A DNA stretch of 64,000 bases from Zhuqueibacter pondensis (GCA_034505955.1 JAPDQK010000021.1:1-64000); one strand, 5' to 3'; numbered from the stretch's first letter, positions 25,801-34,109 are shown. A program made the numbers and translations. Notes: a model not told the origin generated them from the sequence alone.

Positions 25801-28307
25801 TTCCGCGTCGCGTTCCGGTGCCGTATCTGCGGCCGGCGTTGAATTTCTGCAAGCCAACCGGCGTGACGCTGAATGCGGAAAACCGGGTGATTGTCATGCC
25901 GGATCGCGGCGGTGTCGGTGAGGCGCTCATCAAGCGGCTCGGGAAACTCGGCGTGCAAGTGCTCAGCCTCGATGATGCTCCGGATGCCGAAATGCTTGTT
26001 CAGCGCATCAACGGTTGGTTGGCAGAGGGCCCCATCCAAGGTATCTATTGGCTACCAGCGCTGGATCACGAAGGCAACCTGGCCGAATTGAATTTGGCAA
26101 GCTGGCGCGAAGCCGCGCGCGTGCGGGTGAAATTGTTCTACGCCACGATGCGCGCGCTTTATGAGCAGATCAACAAGCCGGGGGCTTTTCTGATTGCCGC
26201 AACCCGATTGGGTGGATTGCATGGCTACGATGAAGCCGGCGCAGTTGCTCCACTCGGCGGCGCCGTGTGTGGATTCACCAAAGCCTGTAAACGCGAACGC
26301 GGCGACGCACTCGTCAAAGTCATCGACTTTGAGCCAACGCGAAAGACCGCAGCGCTTGCCGATCTGCTCGTCGACGAAACGCTGCATGATCCCGGCGTTG
26401 TGGAAGTCGGTTATAAGGATGGAAAACGTTGGACCGTCGGTTTTGCAGAGCAATCTGCAGTTGATGGCAAACCAGGAATTGCGCTGAACAAGGACACGGT
26501 GTTTGTCATCACCGGCGCAGCGGGCAGCATCGTTTCCGCCATCACCACAGATTTGGCTGCTGCCTCCGGCGGAACTTTCTATTTGCTCGATCTTGCGCCG
26601 GCGCCTGATCCCAACAACGCCGACCTTGCACGCTTTGCCACCGACAAGGAGAATCTCAAACGCGATATTTTTGAGCGCCTGAAGGCCGAAGGCAAACGCG
26701 CCACACCAGCAATGGTGGAAAAAGAGATGGCCACATTGGAAAGATCGCACGCTGCGCTCACGGCCATCGAAGCGGTGAAAAAAGCCGGTGGCCTTGCGCA
26801 CTACTACAGCGTCAATCTGCTGGATGCCGATGCCGTGGCAAAAGTCATCTCTGAAGTCAAACAGAAGAGTGGGCGCGTGGATGTGCTCCTGCATGCCGCC
26901 GGATTGGAAATCAGTCACCTGCTTCCGGACAAAAAGCCGCAGGAGTTCGATCTCGTTTTTGATGTGAAAAGCGAAGGCTGGTTCAATCTGATGTCGGCGC
27001 TTGGAGACACACCGATCGGAGCGGTTGTCGTGTTCAGCTCGATTGCCGGACGCTTTGGCAATGCCGGCCAAACCGACTACAGCGCCGCGAATGATTTCTT
27101 GTGCAAGAGCATCTCGAATTTCCGCACGACACGACCCGAGACTCGCGGCATCGCCATCGACTGGACTGCATGGGGCGGCATCGGCATGGCCGCGCGCGGC
27201 TCGATTCCGATGATCATGAAACAAGCCGGCATCGACATGCTGCCGCCGGAGGCCGGCATTCCCATCATTCGCCGGGAGTTGACTGCCGGTGGCACACGCG
27301 GCGAGGTGATCATTGCGCAGAGCCTCGGCATCATGCTCAACGACTTCGATGCGACCGGCGGTTTGGACACCAGCAAAGTCGGCATCATCGATGCGAAACT
27401 CAACGCCAAAGGTGTGATGGTCGAAAAGGTCGTGGGTATGGGCCTCTACAGTGGCTTGACCATTGAGACGACACTCGATCCAACCAAACAGCCGTTCTTG
27501 CATGATCACAAAATCAGCGGCACCGCCGTGTTGCCCGGCGTGATGGGACTCGAAGCACTGGTGGAAGCGGCGAAAGTCATGTTCCCGGAGCTGCAAGTTG
27601 CTGCGATCGAAGAGGTCAATTTCTTTGCACCCTTCAAGTTTTATCGGGACCAACCTCGTGTCGTAACCGTATACGCGAATTTCCGGCAGGAAGGTTCTGA
27701 GGTTGTTGCGGATTGCCGGCTCGTCGGCTCGCGCAAGCTGCACGCTCAAACCGGCCTGGAAGTGACCACGCATTTCACCGCGACCGTGCGACTGGCAGAG
27801 AATCTGCCCAGGCCGATTAAGGAAAAAATTCCGGCTGCCTCGGGTGGCGCGCAAATCGCAGCCGGCGACATTTATCGTCTGTACTTTCACGGTCCGGCAT
27901 ATCAGGTCATCAAAAATGCCTGGCGCGCCGGAGACGAAATTGTCGGACTCCTGGCCGAGAATTTACCCGCCAACCATGAGCCGAAAGATCTGCCAACGGT
28001 GATTGCGCCGCGACTCATCGAGTTGTGTTTCCAAACCGCCGGGCTTTGGGAGATGGGCATGAAATCCCGGATGGGACTGCCGTATCAAATTGCCCGCGTC
28101 ACGTTTTTGCGCAACTTGAGTAGCCTCGAGGACGGCAAATACGCCGTGGTGACCCCCGAGGCTGACGGTGCCTTTGATGCCCGAGTGCTCGATGAAAAAG
28201 GTAATGTGTGCCTGCAACTGCACGGCTATCGCACCATGGAACTTCCGGAGAAGATCGAGGCGGAACATCTGAAGCCGCTGCAAGAAGCTTTGAAGCAAAG
28301 CAACTGA
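19875..28307 (+). CDS. PUFA-synthase-like type I megasynthase (KS-AT-KS-ACPx3-KR-DH)
   Basis: 2,810 residues with no lesions. KS1 spans about 1-475 (Cys217, His351, His391). AT spans about 595-895 (GHSLGEYGAL, Ser696). A second KS lies at about 1030-1545 with Cys1283 in NGACAST, His1431 and His1471. Three ACP repeats of 103 residues follow at about 1654-1940. KR is at about 2205-2485 (ITGAAGSI, Tyr2402 in GQTDYSAAND). A C-terminal DH begins at about 2534 (His2545 in HKISGTAVLP). The order recalls PfaA-type and secondary-lipid synthases that build acyl chains iteratively. All three ACPs have Thr (1689, 1792, 1895) where the pantetheinylated Ser is expected. A pantetheinyl transferase and an acyl-CoA ligase lie downstream. 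No enoyl reductase is seen here. The product is unknown. Confidence 0.92.
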   Translation: MKSSAHKAVAIVGMGAVLPDAPNASTFWQNIKTGRYSITEVHTERWDPDLYYDPDPKVPDKTYSKIGGWVREFEWDPLKWKLPIPPRVSAAMDLAQKWAVVATREALNDFGFPQRPLDNERTAVIIGNALGGDMHLLTSARILFPEFATELEKAPSFAELPPKIQETILQELQRGVGKHFPEITEDTMPGELSNIIAGRIAALYNFRGPNYTTDAACASAMAAINAAVEGLNENDFDTVITGGVDANMSSSSFVKFCKIGALSATGSRPYAAGADGFVMGEGAAVFILKRLADAERDRDKIYAVIRGLGSSSDGKGKGITAPNPIGQFLAVQRAWHNAGLSPATCTMIEGHGTSTVVGDLVEVQSLIEAFSNYSLTPGMIALGSVKSNIGHLKGAAGAAGILKATFALHEKVLPPSVNFDRPNPDIDFSHSPFYVNTKLQPWEATRDGIRRAGVSAFGFGGTNFHAVLEEYIPGRIKDETKTSVFMSEVKSTPAKMTAKSPLRGAVVIGADSDAELIKRLEVIHQNAEQGQAPAIAPPSEADLRAPVRLAIDYGNAAELAKKSGKALRALRENNAGLWKALRAQGAYLGRGPAGKVAFLYTGQGSQYVNMLREMKEKEPIVADTLAEAERVMRSSFGMSLMEYMYVDETNPEALARAEDGLRQTAITQPAVLAIEVGLTRLLAAYGMMPDMVMGHSLGEYGALVAAGVLSFPEALQAVSMRGTEMTKVSVADNGMMAAVFGPLHEVEEILKRVEGYVVVANINSESQSVIGGATAAMQKAIAILKEAGYVVRPLPVSHAFHTKIVAPASASLARVLQQLNLQPPGIPIVSNVTGEFYPMGMGPGVVPQMIDLLSQQLASPVQFVKGLHTLYAAGARIFVEVGPKKTLHGFVEDVLLKHGDISALFTNFPTIGDAASFNHALCGLYAAGLGVGVEQRAEGKVQSAERMEQKTSEQVASGRLQVESALAKGEPVVRSSELKTIPITPDHQRPATISSPAALGTDRYLQLGHLFAEFLDRGFQIYSGGRSARAADYVCITGAALGLPGTERVFDDANLERILRGEQFIDVVPMRLRRAMADKNIVRLVKTKEGDGRFETITSPAEVIKLAARRNKFDLGSEYGYPADRLPALDIVTALAIAVGIDALRDAGIPLVMCYKTTTKNTKLPDRWALPEDMRDDTGVIFASAFPGYDSFADIISGYYKDRIRRERLEELISLRERALQLNSGNGTIEEIDRRIELLRSEIEKEPYHFDRRFLFRVLSMGHSQFAEYIGARGPNTQINGACASTAQAIAIAQDWIQSGRCRRVIIVTADDVTSDNLMEWFGAGFVASGAAATDENVEDAATPFDRRRHGLIIGMGAAALVVESPESARERGIQPICDVLSSITANSAFHGSRLDVNHICQVMEKLISDAEAQWGLDRYQIAPQTVFVSHETYTPARGGSASAEVYALRSVFRTAADQIIIANTKGYTGHPMAVGIEDVLAVKILETCIVPPVANFKEVDPELGPLNLSKGGVYPVQYALRLGAGFGSQISMALMRWVPTPDGKHRNPMQLGYHYRITDQNVWTNWLRRVTGYQAPELEVVNRTLRVKDQGPTEQVAPAVAVAPQPVAVAPAAVEARVGEREVPKPTPPATIPAEEKVVAPHAPAAATAAELDPVKERVLQLISEKTGYPIEMLDLDLDLEADLGIDTVKQAEVFAAIRSEYDIPRDDSLKLRDFPTLAHTIKFVYERRPDLRKQGASEQMAVEQPAPIPAAPEFDPVKERILQLISEKTGYPIEMLDLDLDLEADLGIDTVKQAEVFAAIRSEYDIPRDDSLKLRDFPTLAHTIKFVYDRRPDLRKQGASAQMAVEQPAPIPAAPEFDPVKEKILQLISEKTGYPIEMLDLDLDLEADLGIDTVKQAEVFAAIRSEYDIPRDDSLKLRDFPTLAHTIKFVYDRRPDLRKQRASEQMAMEQPPTMPTPAPMAPAIFASMEAANKIPRRVPVPYLRPALNFCKPTGVTLNAENRVIVMPDRGGVGEALIKRLGKLGVQVLSLDDAPDAEMLVQRINGWLAEGPIQGIYWLPALDHEGNLAELNLASWREAARVRVKLFYATMRALYEQINKPGAFLIAATRLGGLHGYDEAGAVAPLGGAVCGFTKACKRERGDALVKVIDFEPTRKTAALADLLVDETLHDPGVVEVGYKDGKRWTVGFAEQSAVDGKPGIALNKDTVFVITGAAGSIVSAITTDLAAASGGTFYLLDLAPAPDPNNADLARFATDKENLKRDIFERLKAEGKRATPAMVEKEMATLERSHAALTAIEAVKKAGGLAHYYSVNLLDADAVAKVISEVKQKSGRVDVLLHAAGLEISHLLPDKKPQEFDLVFDVKSEGWFNLMSALGDTPIGAVVVFSSIAGRFGNAGQTDYSAANDFLCKSISNFRTTRPETRGIAIDWTAWGGIGMAARGSIPMIMKQAGIDMLPPEAGIPIIRRELTAGGTRGEVIIAQSLGIMLNDFDATGGLDTSKVGIIDAKLNAKGVMVEKVVGMGLYSGLTIETTLDPTKQPFLHDHKISGTAVLPGVMGLEALVEAAKVMFPELQVAAIEEVNFFAPFKFYRDQPRVVTVYANFRQEGSEVVADCRLVGSRKLHAQTGLEVTTHFTATVRLAENLPRPIKEKIPAASGGAQIAAGDIYRLYFHGPAYQVIKNAWRAGDEIVGLLAENLPANHEPKDLPTVIAPRLIELCFQTAGLWEMGMKSRMGLPYQIARVTFLRNLSSLEDGKYAVVTPEADGAFDARVLDEKGNVCLQLHGYRTMELPEKIEAEHLKPLQEALKQSN
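24834..25760 (+). repeat. Three tandem 309-bp ACP-coding repeats
   Basis: GATCCGGTGAA recurs at 24834, 25143 and 25452, giving an exact 309-bp period (103 codons). Each unit encodes one carrier domain plus a Pro/Ala linker. Long stretches are identical in DNA among the three units, including silent positions. Units 2 and 3 are closest. This points to recent duplication or ongoing gene conversion. Confidence 0.9.
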
Positions 28308-28348
28308 CTCGTCTTTTCATTTTACCTGCTTCAGGACAGGAGGGAGAT

Positions 28349-28645
28349 ATGTTCAAAAAACCAATCACTGCTGCTATTGCAGTTGGAGTCATCATGGTCG
28401 TGGTCATGGCCATCCTGGGTCCACTTGGCTTTGCCGTACAAGGTCAAAGTTTTGTTAAAGTCATTGGATGGCTGTTGTTCGGGCCTGCGATCATATTTTT
28501 TGTCTGGGGCCTCTTTGCCCATCCTGAGGGATCGCGGCCGTTTTATTATGGCCTGTTAGCGGCCGGCGCCTATATTATAACTTACCTTGTCGCAGGACTT
28601 GTTTTGAATTTGTTATTCGGGCAATTCACCGGATTATTCAAATAA
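28349..28645 (+). CDS. Small membrane protein
   Basis: 98 residues from the ATG at 28349, which has an excellent AGGAGGGAG site seven bases upstream. Three hydrophobic segments are visible: ITAAIAVGVIMVVVMAIL, IGWLLFGPAIIFFVWGLF and GLLAAGAYIITYLVAGLVL. The family is not recognised. It lies 41 bp after the megasynthase and just before the pantetheinyl transferase, so it is probably co-transcribed. A role with the lipid product is possible but unsupported. Confidence 0.7.
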   Translation: MFKKPITAAIAVGVIMVVVMAILGPLGFAVQGQSFVKVIGWLLFGPAIIFFVWGLFAHPEGSRPFYYGLLAAGAYIITYLVAGLVLNLLFGQFTGLFK

Positions 28646-28686
28646 CCGTGCGGTTGATTTTAATCTCAGGCACGCGTAGAGATCAG

Positions 28687-29454
28687 ATGTCAATCAAGCC
28701 CTCGGTTTACTGGCTCATTCAGTATCGCTCGGAGGTGCCGGAGCATGACAACTGGCTCACCTCGGGTGAGCAGGCTCTTTTGGCCGGGAAACGATTTCCC
28801 AAACGACGCGCCGAATGGCGATTGGGACGGTGGACGGCGAAATGTGCGCTGGCGGCATATTTCGAAAATGAAGCTCGTAACAACTCCCCTGGGAGCCCAA
28901 AAGTGCCTGCTCCGCTCCGCCCTTCATTAGCTTCAATAAGAATGCGGGGCGAAGAAGGCACCACTACGAAAGAAATCGAAATCCGTGCCGCAGCCGATGG
29001 CGCTCCCGAGGCTTTCATGAATGATGAACCCATTCCCGTCGCACTTTCCATCAGCCACCGTGACGAGATCGGTTTTTGTGTCGTGAGTCCCGGTGGGTTT
29101 GCTGTGGGGTGTGATGTGGAAGCCATCGAACCGCGCAGCGATGCCTTCGTCACGGACTTTTTCACTGTCGAAGAGCAAGCCCTATTGAGGCAAACGCCTG
29201 TTGAAGAACGTCCCTGGATCGCCACACTCATCTGGAGCGCCAAGGAAAGTGCTCTGAAAGCCCTTCGTCAAGGATTGCGGCTGGATACTCGCAGCGTCAT
29301 GGTCGATTTGCGTGTGAGACCGGCTGACAGTCAATCACAAGACTGGAATCCTCTAACCGTTCACTATTTGGAAACTGCTCGGAGTTTTCATGGCTGTTGG
29401 CGTCGTTGTGGCGGATACCTCCAAACCATGATTGCCGACCCATCGCCTGAGTGA
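28687..29454 (+). CDS. 4'-phosphopantetheinyl transferase (Sfp type)
   Basis: 255 residues from the ATG at 28687 (a GTG at 28648 is an alternative). The family motifs are all present: LGRWTAKCALAAYF, ALSISHRD, VGCDVEAIE (metal-binding Asp/Glu) and IWSAKESALKAL. It moves the phosphopantetheine arm from CoA to carrier domains, most likely those of the megasynthase just upstream. About 34 residues between AAYF and IEIRAAADG are unusual. They are encoded by palindromic DNA (28884-28961) and look like an in-frame insertion in a surface loop. Confidence 0.9.
   Translation: MSIKPSVYWLIQYRSEVPEHDNWLTSGEQALLAGKRFPKRRAEWRLGRWTAKCALAAYFENEARNNSPGSPKVPAPLRPSLASIRMRGEEGTTTKEIEIRAAADGAPEAFMNDEPIPVALSISHRDEIGFCVVSPGGFAVGCDVEAIEPRSDAFVTDFFTVEEQALLRQTPVEERPWIATLIWSAKESALKALRQGLRLDTRSVMVDLRVRPADSQSQDWNPLTVHYLETARSFHGCWRRCGGYLQTMIADPSPE
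28884..28961. repeat. Palindromic insertion inside the pantetheinyl transferase gene
   Basis: A CTCCC-CT-GGGAG palindrome (28884-28895) is followed by an 18-bp arm GTGCCTGCTCCGCTCCGC (28903-28920). That arm pairs with 28944-28961 at 15 of 18 positions. The segment stays in frame and encodes a Pro/Ser/Arg-rich stretch absent from usual Sfp-type proteins. Confidence 0.65.
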
Positions 29455-29613
29455 CCAATGGCACTAGCGGTATGACCCAAATTGTGATTGAACGTCCAGC
29501 AATATTTTTGAGCTCGAGAACAAAGTCGAGTAAAAGTACGTGAGTGATTATTCCGCGGGGTGAGGTTTCTTAATTGGCTGAGTTTTTTGACCATTCCCGA
29601 GAAGGAGGAAGCT

Positions 29614-31410
29614 ATGAACATCAAAGATTACCCAAACATCCACGCCATGGTGAAAGAGACGGTTGATCGCCTTCCCAACCAGGTTGCCTATCGATGGTTT
29701 GTGGAAGCCGGCCGAACCGAGTCGGTCACGTGGTCGCAATTTTATGAGCAGGTCAAAAGAGTTTCCAAAAGTCTCATCGCGATGGGTGTGAACAAGGGGG
29801 ACAAGGTCAACATCATCAGCTACACCTGTTACCCATGGGTCTTGACGGATGTGGGGATCACCAGCATCGGCGCCTGCACGGTCGGCATTTATCATTCCAG
29901 CCTGGCCAATGACTGCAAATACATCATCAATCATTCTGATGCCGTGCTGATCTTTGCCGAGGATGAAATTCAATTGCAAAAAGTGCTGGAAATCCGGAAG
30001 GAAATACCCAACGTTCGCAAAGTGATTCTGTTCAAAGGAACCTATAACGATCCCTGGGTGATCAGCTACGAGGAGTTTCTCAACTTGGGTAAAGACGTGC
30101 CGGAGACGGAATTTCAAAAACGGGTCAACGCGGTGACACCGCAGGATCCGGCGGGAATCGTTTACACTTCCGGCACCACCGGCTTGCCCAAGGGCGCGGT
30201 TTTGACCCACGACAATACCACATTCACCGCACAATCAGCCCGGCTGAGCGTGGACATTTGGGAAGGTGATGAACAGTTTCTCTTCCTCCCGCTCGCACAT
30301 GTCTTTGCCAGACTCTGTGTGAATTTCGCATTGCTGACCGGAACGCCGGTCACCTTCACCCGCAGCATGGACACGATCGTCGAAGACATCAAAGTGGCCA
30401 AGCCCCATTGGTTTGCCAGCGTGCCGCGCGTTTACGAAAAAGTCTACGCCAAAGTACTGAGCGGCGCCGAAGCCAAAGGCGGGTTGGCGTTGAAAATTTT
30501 CCGCTGGGCATGCAAGGTTGGAAATCAGGTCAGTGACTGCAAATTGAACAAGAAGCCTCTTCCGGCTTTCCTGAATTTGCAATACAAGCTGGCCACCAAA
30601 CTGGTTTTTCACAAAATCCACGAGGCGCTCGGCGGCCGGGTGCGCTGGTGCATCAGCGGCGCCGCTCCCCTCAGTCCCACCATCGGAAAGTTTTTCCATG
30701 CCGCCGGTATTCTGATTCTGGAAGGCATCGGGATGACCGAAAACACTTCCTTCACCAATGTCAATCGTTATGACAATTATCGTTTCGGTTGGGTTGGCCC
30801 TCCGGGTCCCGGCATCGAGCAAAAAATCGCGCCGGATGGCGAGATCCTCTATCGCGGCCGCAATGTAATGAAAGAATATTATAAAATGCCGGCAGAAACC
30901 GCCGAGACCATCACTCCGGATGGCTGGCTGCACACGGGCGATCTCGGAGAAATCGACGCGGAAAATTTTCTCAAGGTTACCGGCCGGAAAAAGGAATTGA
31001 TCATCACTTCCGGCGGCAAAAACATTGCACCAGCGCGCGTAGAGGCACTCCTGGCCATGTCCAAATATATCGGCCAGGTCTGTGTGCTGGGTGACCGCCG
31101 CCAGTATCTGACCGCGCTGGTGACGCTGAATGCGGACAATGTCAAAGCCTATGCGCAAGAGAATGGCATCAGCTTCAACAGCATCGAGGATTTGATGCGT
31201 GACGAACGCATCATTCGCCTGGTGGAATCCGAAGTGGCGGAAAAGAACAAAAGCCTGGCTTCATTTGAAACCGTCAAGAAGGTCAAGATTGTCCCCGAGT
31301 TTACCATCGAAAACGGCCTGCTGACGCCAACCCTGAAGGTCAAAAAGAATTTGGTGCTGGAGAAATACAAGTCGGAGATCGAGGCCATGTATGCCGGAAA
31401 TGAGCCTTAG
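29614..31410 (+). CDS. Long-chain fatty acid--CoA ligase (FadD15-like)
   Basis: 598 residues from the ATG at 29614, which has AAGGAGGAAGCT upstream. The AMP-binding P-loop YTSGTTGLPKGA, the GIGMTENTS motif, GWLHTGDLGEID and the C-terminal TGRKKELIITSGGKNIAP place it in the long-chain acyl-CoA synthetase family, of the bacterial FadD15 type. It activates fatty acids with ATP and CoA. It may feed beta-oxidation or handle the product of the megasynthase upstream. Confidence 0.93.
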   Translation: MNIKDYPNIHAMVKETVDRLPNQVAYRWFVEAGRTESVTWSQFYEQVKRVSKSLIAMGVNKGDKVNIISYTCYPWVLTDVGITSIGACTVGIYHSSLANDCKYIINHSDAVLIFAEDEIQLQKVLEIRKEIPNVRKVILFKGTYNDPWVISYEEFLNLGKDVPETEFQKRVNAVTPQDPAGIVYTSGTTGLPKGAVLTHDNTTFTAQSARLSVDIWEGDEQFLFLPLAHVFARLCVNFALLTGTPVTFTRSMDTIVEDIKVAKPHWFASVPRVYEKVYAKVLSGAEAKGGLALKIFRWACKVGNQVSDCKLNKKPLPAFLNLQYKLATKLVFHKIHEALGGRVRWCISGAAPLSPTIGKFFHAAGILILEGIGMTENTSFTNVNRYDNYRFGWVGPPGPGIEQKIAPDGEILYRGRNVMKEYYKMPAETAETITPDGWLHTGDLGEIDAENFLKVTGRKKELIITSGGKNIAPARVEALLAMSKYIGQVCVLGDRRQYLTALVTLNADNVKAYAQENGISFNSIEDLMRDERIIRLVESEVAEKNKSLASFETVKKVKIVPEFTIENGLLTPTLKVKKNLVLEKYKSEIEAMYAGNEP

Positions 31411-32233
31411 TCTCTAAAGAGTCAAATCTTTGCTTTTTCGGCAAAGACTGCGTCCGTAGGCTACGCCCGTAGGGATTTCAAAAGACAAAATAATTTCCGA
31501 CAAAATGATTTTAAAATTATTTTGTCTCCAATCTTTTTGTCTTTTTGGCTGCGCCCGTAGGCTACGCCCGTAGGGGTTGCGGCCTACGGCCGTAGGCTTG
31601 TCCGCGTTGGGGCGATTATTCTGATTTTGACTGAACTCATTATAATATGAACACGTTATAATATGAACACGGATGATGCGGATTTTTGTTTTGCCGTTCA
31701 ACTACACAGGTCGAATTTGTCATACAGTAGGAATCTCTTTGCAAATTCAAGGCAACCCCTTGTTATACTCATTTAGGGTTAAAATTGCAGTCATTGCAAG
31801 GCGCTTTTTGTCCCACTTTTCGGGACTCCGTAATGCGGAGCCGAAGCAATCTCTTGATTTAATTGAAACAGATTACTTCGCTACGCTCCCAAGAAACGCT
31901 CCTCCTTATTGTCATGCTGTAAGCATCTTCCCCCGCAGAGTACGGTGCCAGTACGTGGGAAGATTCCTGGCGGAATGACATTCAGGTGGTACATTTCTGT
32001 TCGAAAGAATGGCCCCCTAGGCCATGTTCTACTCGCAATGATACTACAAAAACAACCGTAAAAGAGTATACCAAATACAAAAAAAGTTTTCACGGCCTGG
32101 CGCCCGCCGCGGCTTGGCCTGCAGTAGGCAGGGAAATGATATGAGGATTGCCATCGCCACGTTTCTAACCGTGTAAATCCGTATCATCCGTGCCATCCGT
32201 GTTCCACAATTAGGGATTCAAGGCACATTCGTC
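31411..32233. repeat. Repeat-dense intergenic region
   Basis: 823 bp without a gene. From left to right it holds mini-palindromes near 31451-31470, a diverged family D inverted repeat (about 31480-31546), and paired mini-palindromes (31550-31605). A stretch ending GGCTTGTCCGCGTTGGGG follows and is shared with 41290-41325. A tandem ATTATAATATGAACAC duplication near 31640 and a family C element (31911-31980) complete it. No promoter can be named for the oxidoreductase downstream. Confidence 0.6.
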
Positions 32234-33811
32234 ATGCCTCCTCAAAGCGATTTCGATTACGACTACATTATCATCGGCTCGGGATTTGGCGGTTCCGTCG
32301 CCGCGTTGCGCCTTTCCGAAAAGGGCTACAAAGTTCTGGTCATCGAAAAAGGCAAATGGCTGACTGCAAATGACTTTCCTCGTACCAACTGGAATCTGAA
32401 AAAGTGGCTCTGGCTGCCGGCGCTCGGATTCTTCGGGTTGTTCAAGCTGACCTTTTTTCGCCATATTGCCGTCCTGTCCGGAGTCGGCGTCGGCGGAGGC
32501 TCCCAGGTGTACGCCAACTCCCTGCCGGTGCCCAAAGCAAAATTCTTCAAGGCAGAGACCTGGGCCCATTTGGCGGATTGGGAACAGGAGCTGAAGGAAT
32601 TCTATCAAACCGCCCTCGAGATGATGGGCGCGACTCCCAATCCGCGCATGGAAGCCGGCGACCTCGCTTTGCAGAAATTGGCGAAAGAAATCGGCAAGGA
32701 AGATCAATTCAACCCCACCAATGTCGCGGTCTATTTTGGCGAACCCGGGGTGACGGTTCCGGATCCGTATTTCAACGGGAAGGGACCGGATCGCACCGGT
32801 TGCAACTTCTGCGGCGGTTGCATGTTGGGCTGCCGATATAACGCCAAAAATACGCTGGACAAAAATTATTTGTATTTCGCGCAACAAAACGGCGCGCACA
32901 TCCAGGCGGAGGCGGAAGTCCATGAGGTTGTGCCGCTGGATCAGCAGAATGGCGCGGGGGGATACCAAGTCAAATGGAAATCCTCCACCGCCCTTTTCAA
33001 AAAAAAGGGCGAATACTCTTGCCGCGGGGTGGTGTTTGCCGGCGGCGTGCTGGGCACGGTCGAACTGCTGTTGAAACTCAAGCAAACCACATTGCCCAAT
33101 CTCTCCGAAAAAGTTGGCCACGGCATTCGAACCAATTCGGAATGTTTGCTTGGGATAACAACCTTTGACAAGCGCACTGTTTTTTCGGATGGCATCGCGA
33201 TCGGGTCCATCCTGCACACAGACGAACACAGCCATCTGGAACCGGTGCGCTATCCTGCCGGCTCGGGATTTTGGCGGCTGCTCACCTCGCCCTTGGTTTA
33301 CGGCAGCAGTGCGTTTTCCAGGGTGGCAAAAGCTTTGTGGGATATCATACGCCATCCCATCGCGAACCTGAAGGTATTCTTCGTCAGCGACTGGGCAAAA
33401 CGAACGCAGATTTTGTTGTTCATGCAAACCATCGACAGCACGCTCCGTTTCTCCCGCGGATTACTTGGAATGAAATCCGCCCTGGACACGGGGTTGGCCC
33501 CGCCACCATTGAACCCCGACGCAAAACCATACGTCGAACGTTATGCCCGAATCGTCAATGGCAAACCAGCAGCGCTCTTGACGGAAACATTGCTGGGAAT
33601 TCCCACTACCGCGCATATTTTGGGTGGCGCTGTGATGGGCAGAGACCGCTCGGAAGGAGTTATCGACAAGGACAACCGCGTTTTTGGTTACGAGAACATG
33701 TATGTTTGTGATGGCTCCATGATCTCCGCCAATCCCGGGGTGAACCCCTCGCTGACGATCATGGCTTTGACCGAGAGGGCAATGAGCAAAATCCCTCCGA
33801 AAAGCGATTGA
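32234..33811 (+). CDS. GMC-family oxidoreductase with a CxxCxxCxxxC motif
   Basis: 525 residues. The N-terminal FAD site is DYIIIGSGFGGSVAALRL with EKG. The C-terminal signature is SANPGVNPSLTIMALTERA. The overall form is nearest to cholesterol-oxidase-like GMC flavoproteins that act on alcohols or sterol-like lipids. At about residues 190-202 it has CNFCGGCMLGC, with spacing like a 4Fe-4S site. There is no signal peptide. It follows the lipid genes, so a hydrophobic alcohol is a reasonable but unproven substrate. Confidence 0.85.
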   Translation: MPPQSDFDYDYIIIGSGFGGSVAALRLSEKGYKVLVIEKGKWLTANDFPRTNWNLKKWLWLPALGFFGLFKLTFFRHIAVLSGVGVGGGSQVYANSLPVPKAKFFKAETWAHLADWEQELKEFYQTALEMMGATPNPRMEAGDLALQKLAKEIGKEDQFNPTNVAVYFGEPGVTVPDPYFNGKGPDRTGCNFCGGCMLGCRYNAKNTLDKNYLYFAQQNGAHIQAEAEVHEVVPLDQQNGAGGYQVKWKSSTALFKKKGEYSCRGVVFAGGVLGTVELLLKLKQTTLPNLSEKVGHGIRTNSECLLGITTFDKRTVFSDGIAIGSILHTDEHSHLEPVRYPAGSGFWRLLTSPLVYGSSAFSRVAKALWDIIRHPIANLKVFFVSDWAKRTQILLFMQTIDSTLRFSRGLLGMKSALDTGLAPPPLNPDAKPYVERYARIVNGKPAALLTETLLGIPTTAHILGGAVMGRDRSEGVIDKDNRVFGYENMYVCDGSMISANPGVNPSLTIMALTERAMSKIPPKSD

Positions 33812-34051
33812 GCGCGGGCGTTGGAAAGACGCTGCGATAAACAAATTTTCAACCTGAATTTTGCATCATTTTATACCATCCTCCGTCTGAGAATGAATTC
33901 TCAGACTCAAAGTTGAAGTCGCCTCAAGGCGACTGACCACCCACGGGGTGACGAGCCGGCTTCAGCCGACTTGAGTTTCTAGCCTGCGATTTCAATCGCG
34001 GGCCAGGGTAGCAATAATTACCTGCAAAATTCAGGTTCAAAAAAATTTTCG
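33812..34051. repeat. Hairpin-rich intergenic region
   Basis: No gene. Short palindromes with 2-bp centres are packed together: TCTGAGAAT-GA-ATTCTCAGA (33885-33904) and AGTCGCCT-CA-AGGCGACT (33916-33933). Paired AGCCGGCTTCAGCCGACTTGAG-like segments follow at about 33953-33975. Similar AGTCGTC hairpins occur at 17160. Confidence 0.6.
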
Positions 34052-34066
34052 ACCCGCTTCGCGGGT
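34052..34066 (-). promoter_or_regulatory. Hairpin downstream of variable cassette 1
   Basis: On the minus strand ACCCGC-GAA-GCGGGT, a 6-bp perfect stem with a GAA loop, 43 bp past the stop codon of the TIR-DUF1566 gene. The identical hairpin follows the STAND gene at 37465-37479. In studied DGRs a small hairpin just past the variable repeat helps target recognition; this is the likely role here. Confidence 0.6.
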
Positions 34067-34109
34067 ATAAAAAAGAATCAAAAAAGACAAAGAATCAAAT
34101 AATCGATTG

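Noticed and set aside
23928..26039. Very long antisense frames opposite the megasynthase
   Set aside because: They mirror the codon structure of the real gene, repeat with the ACP units and match no family.
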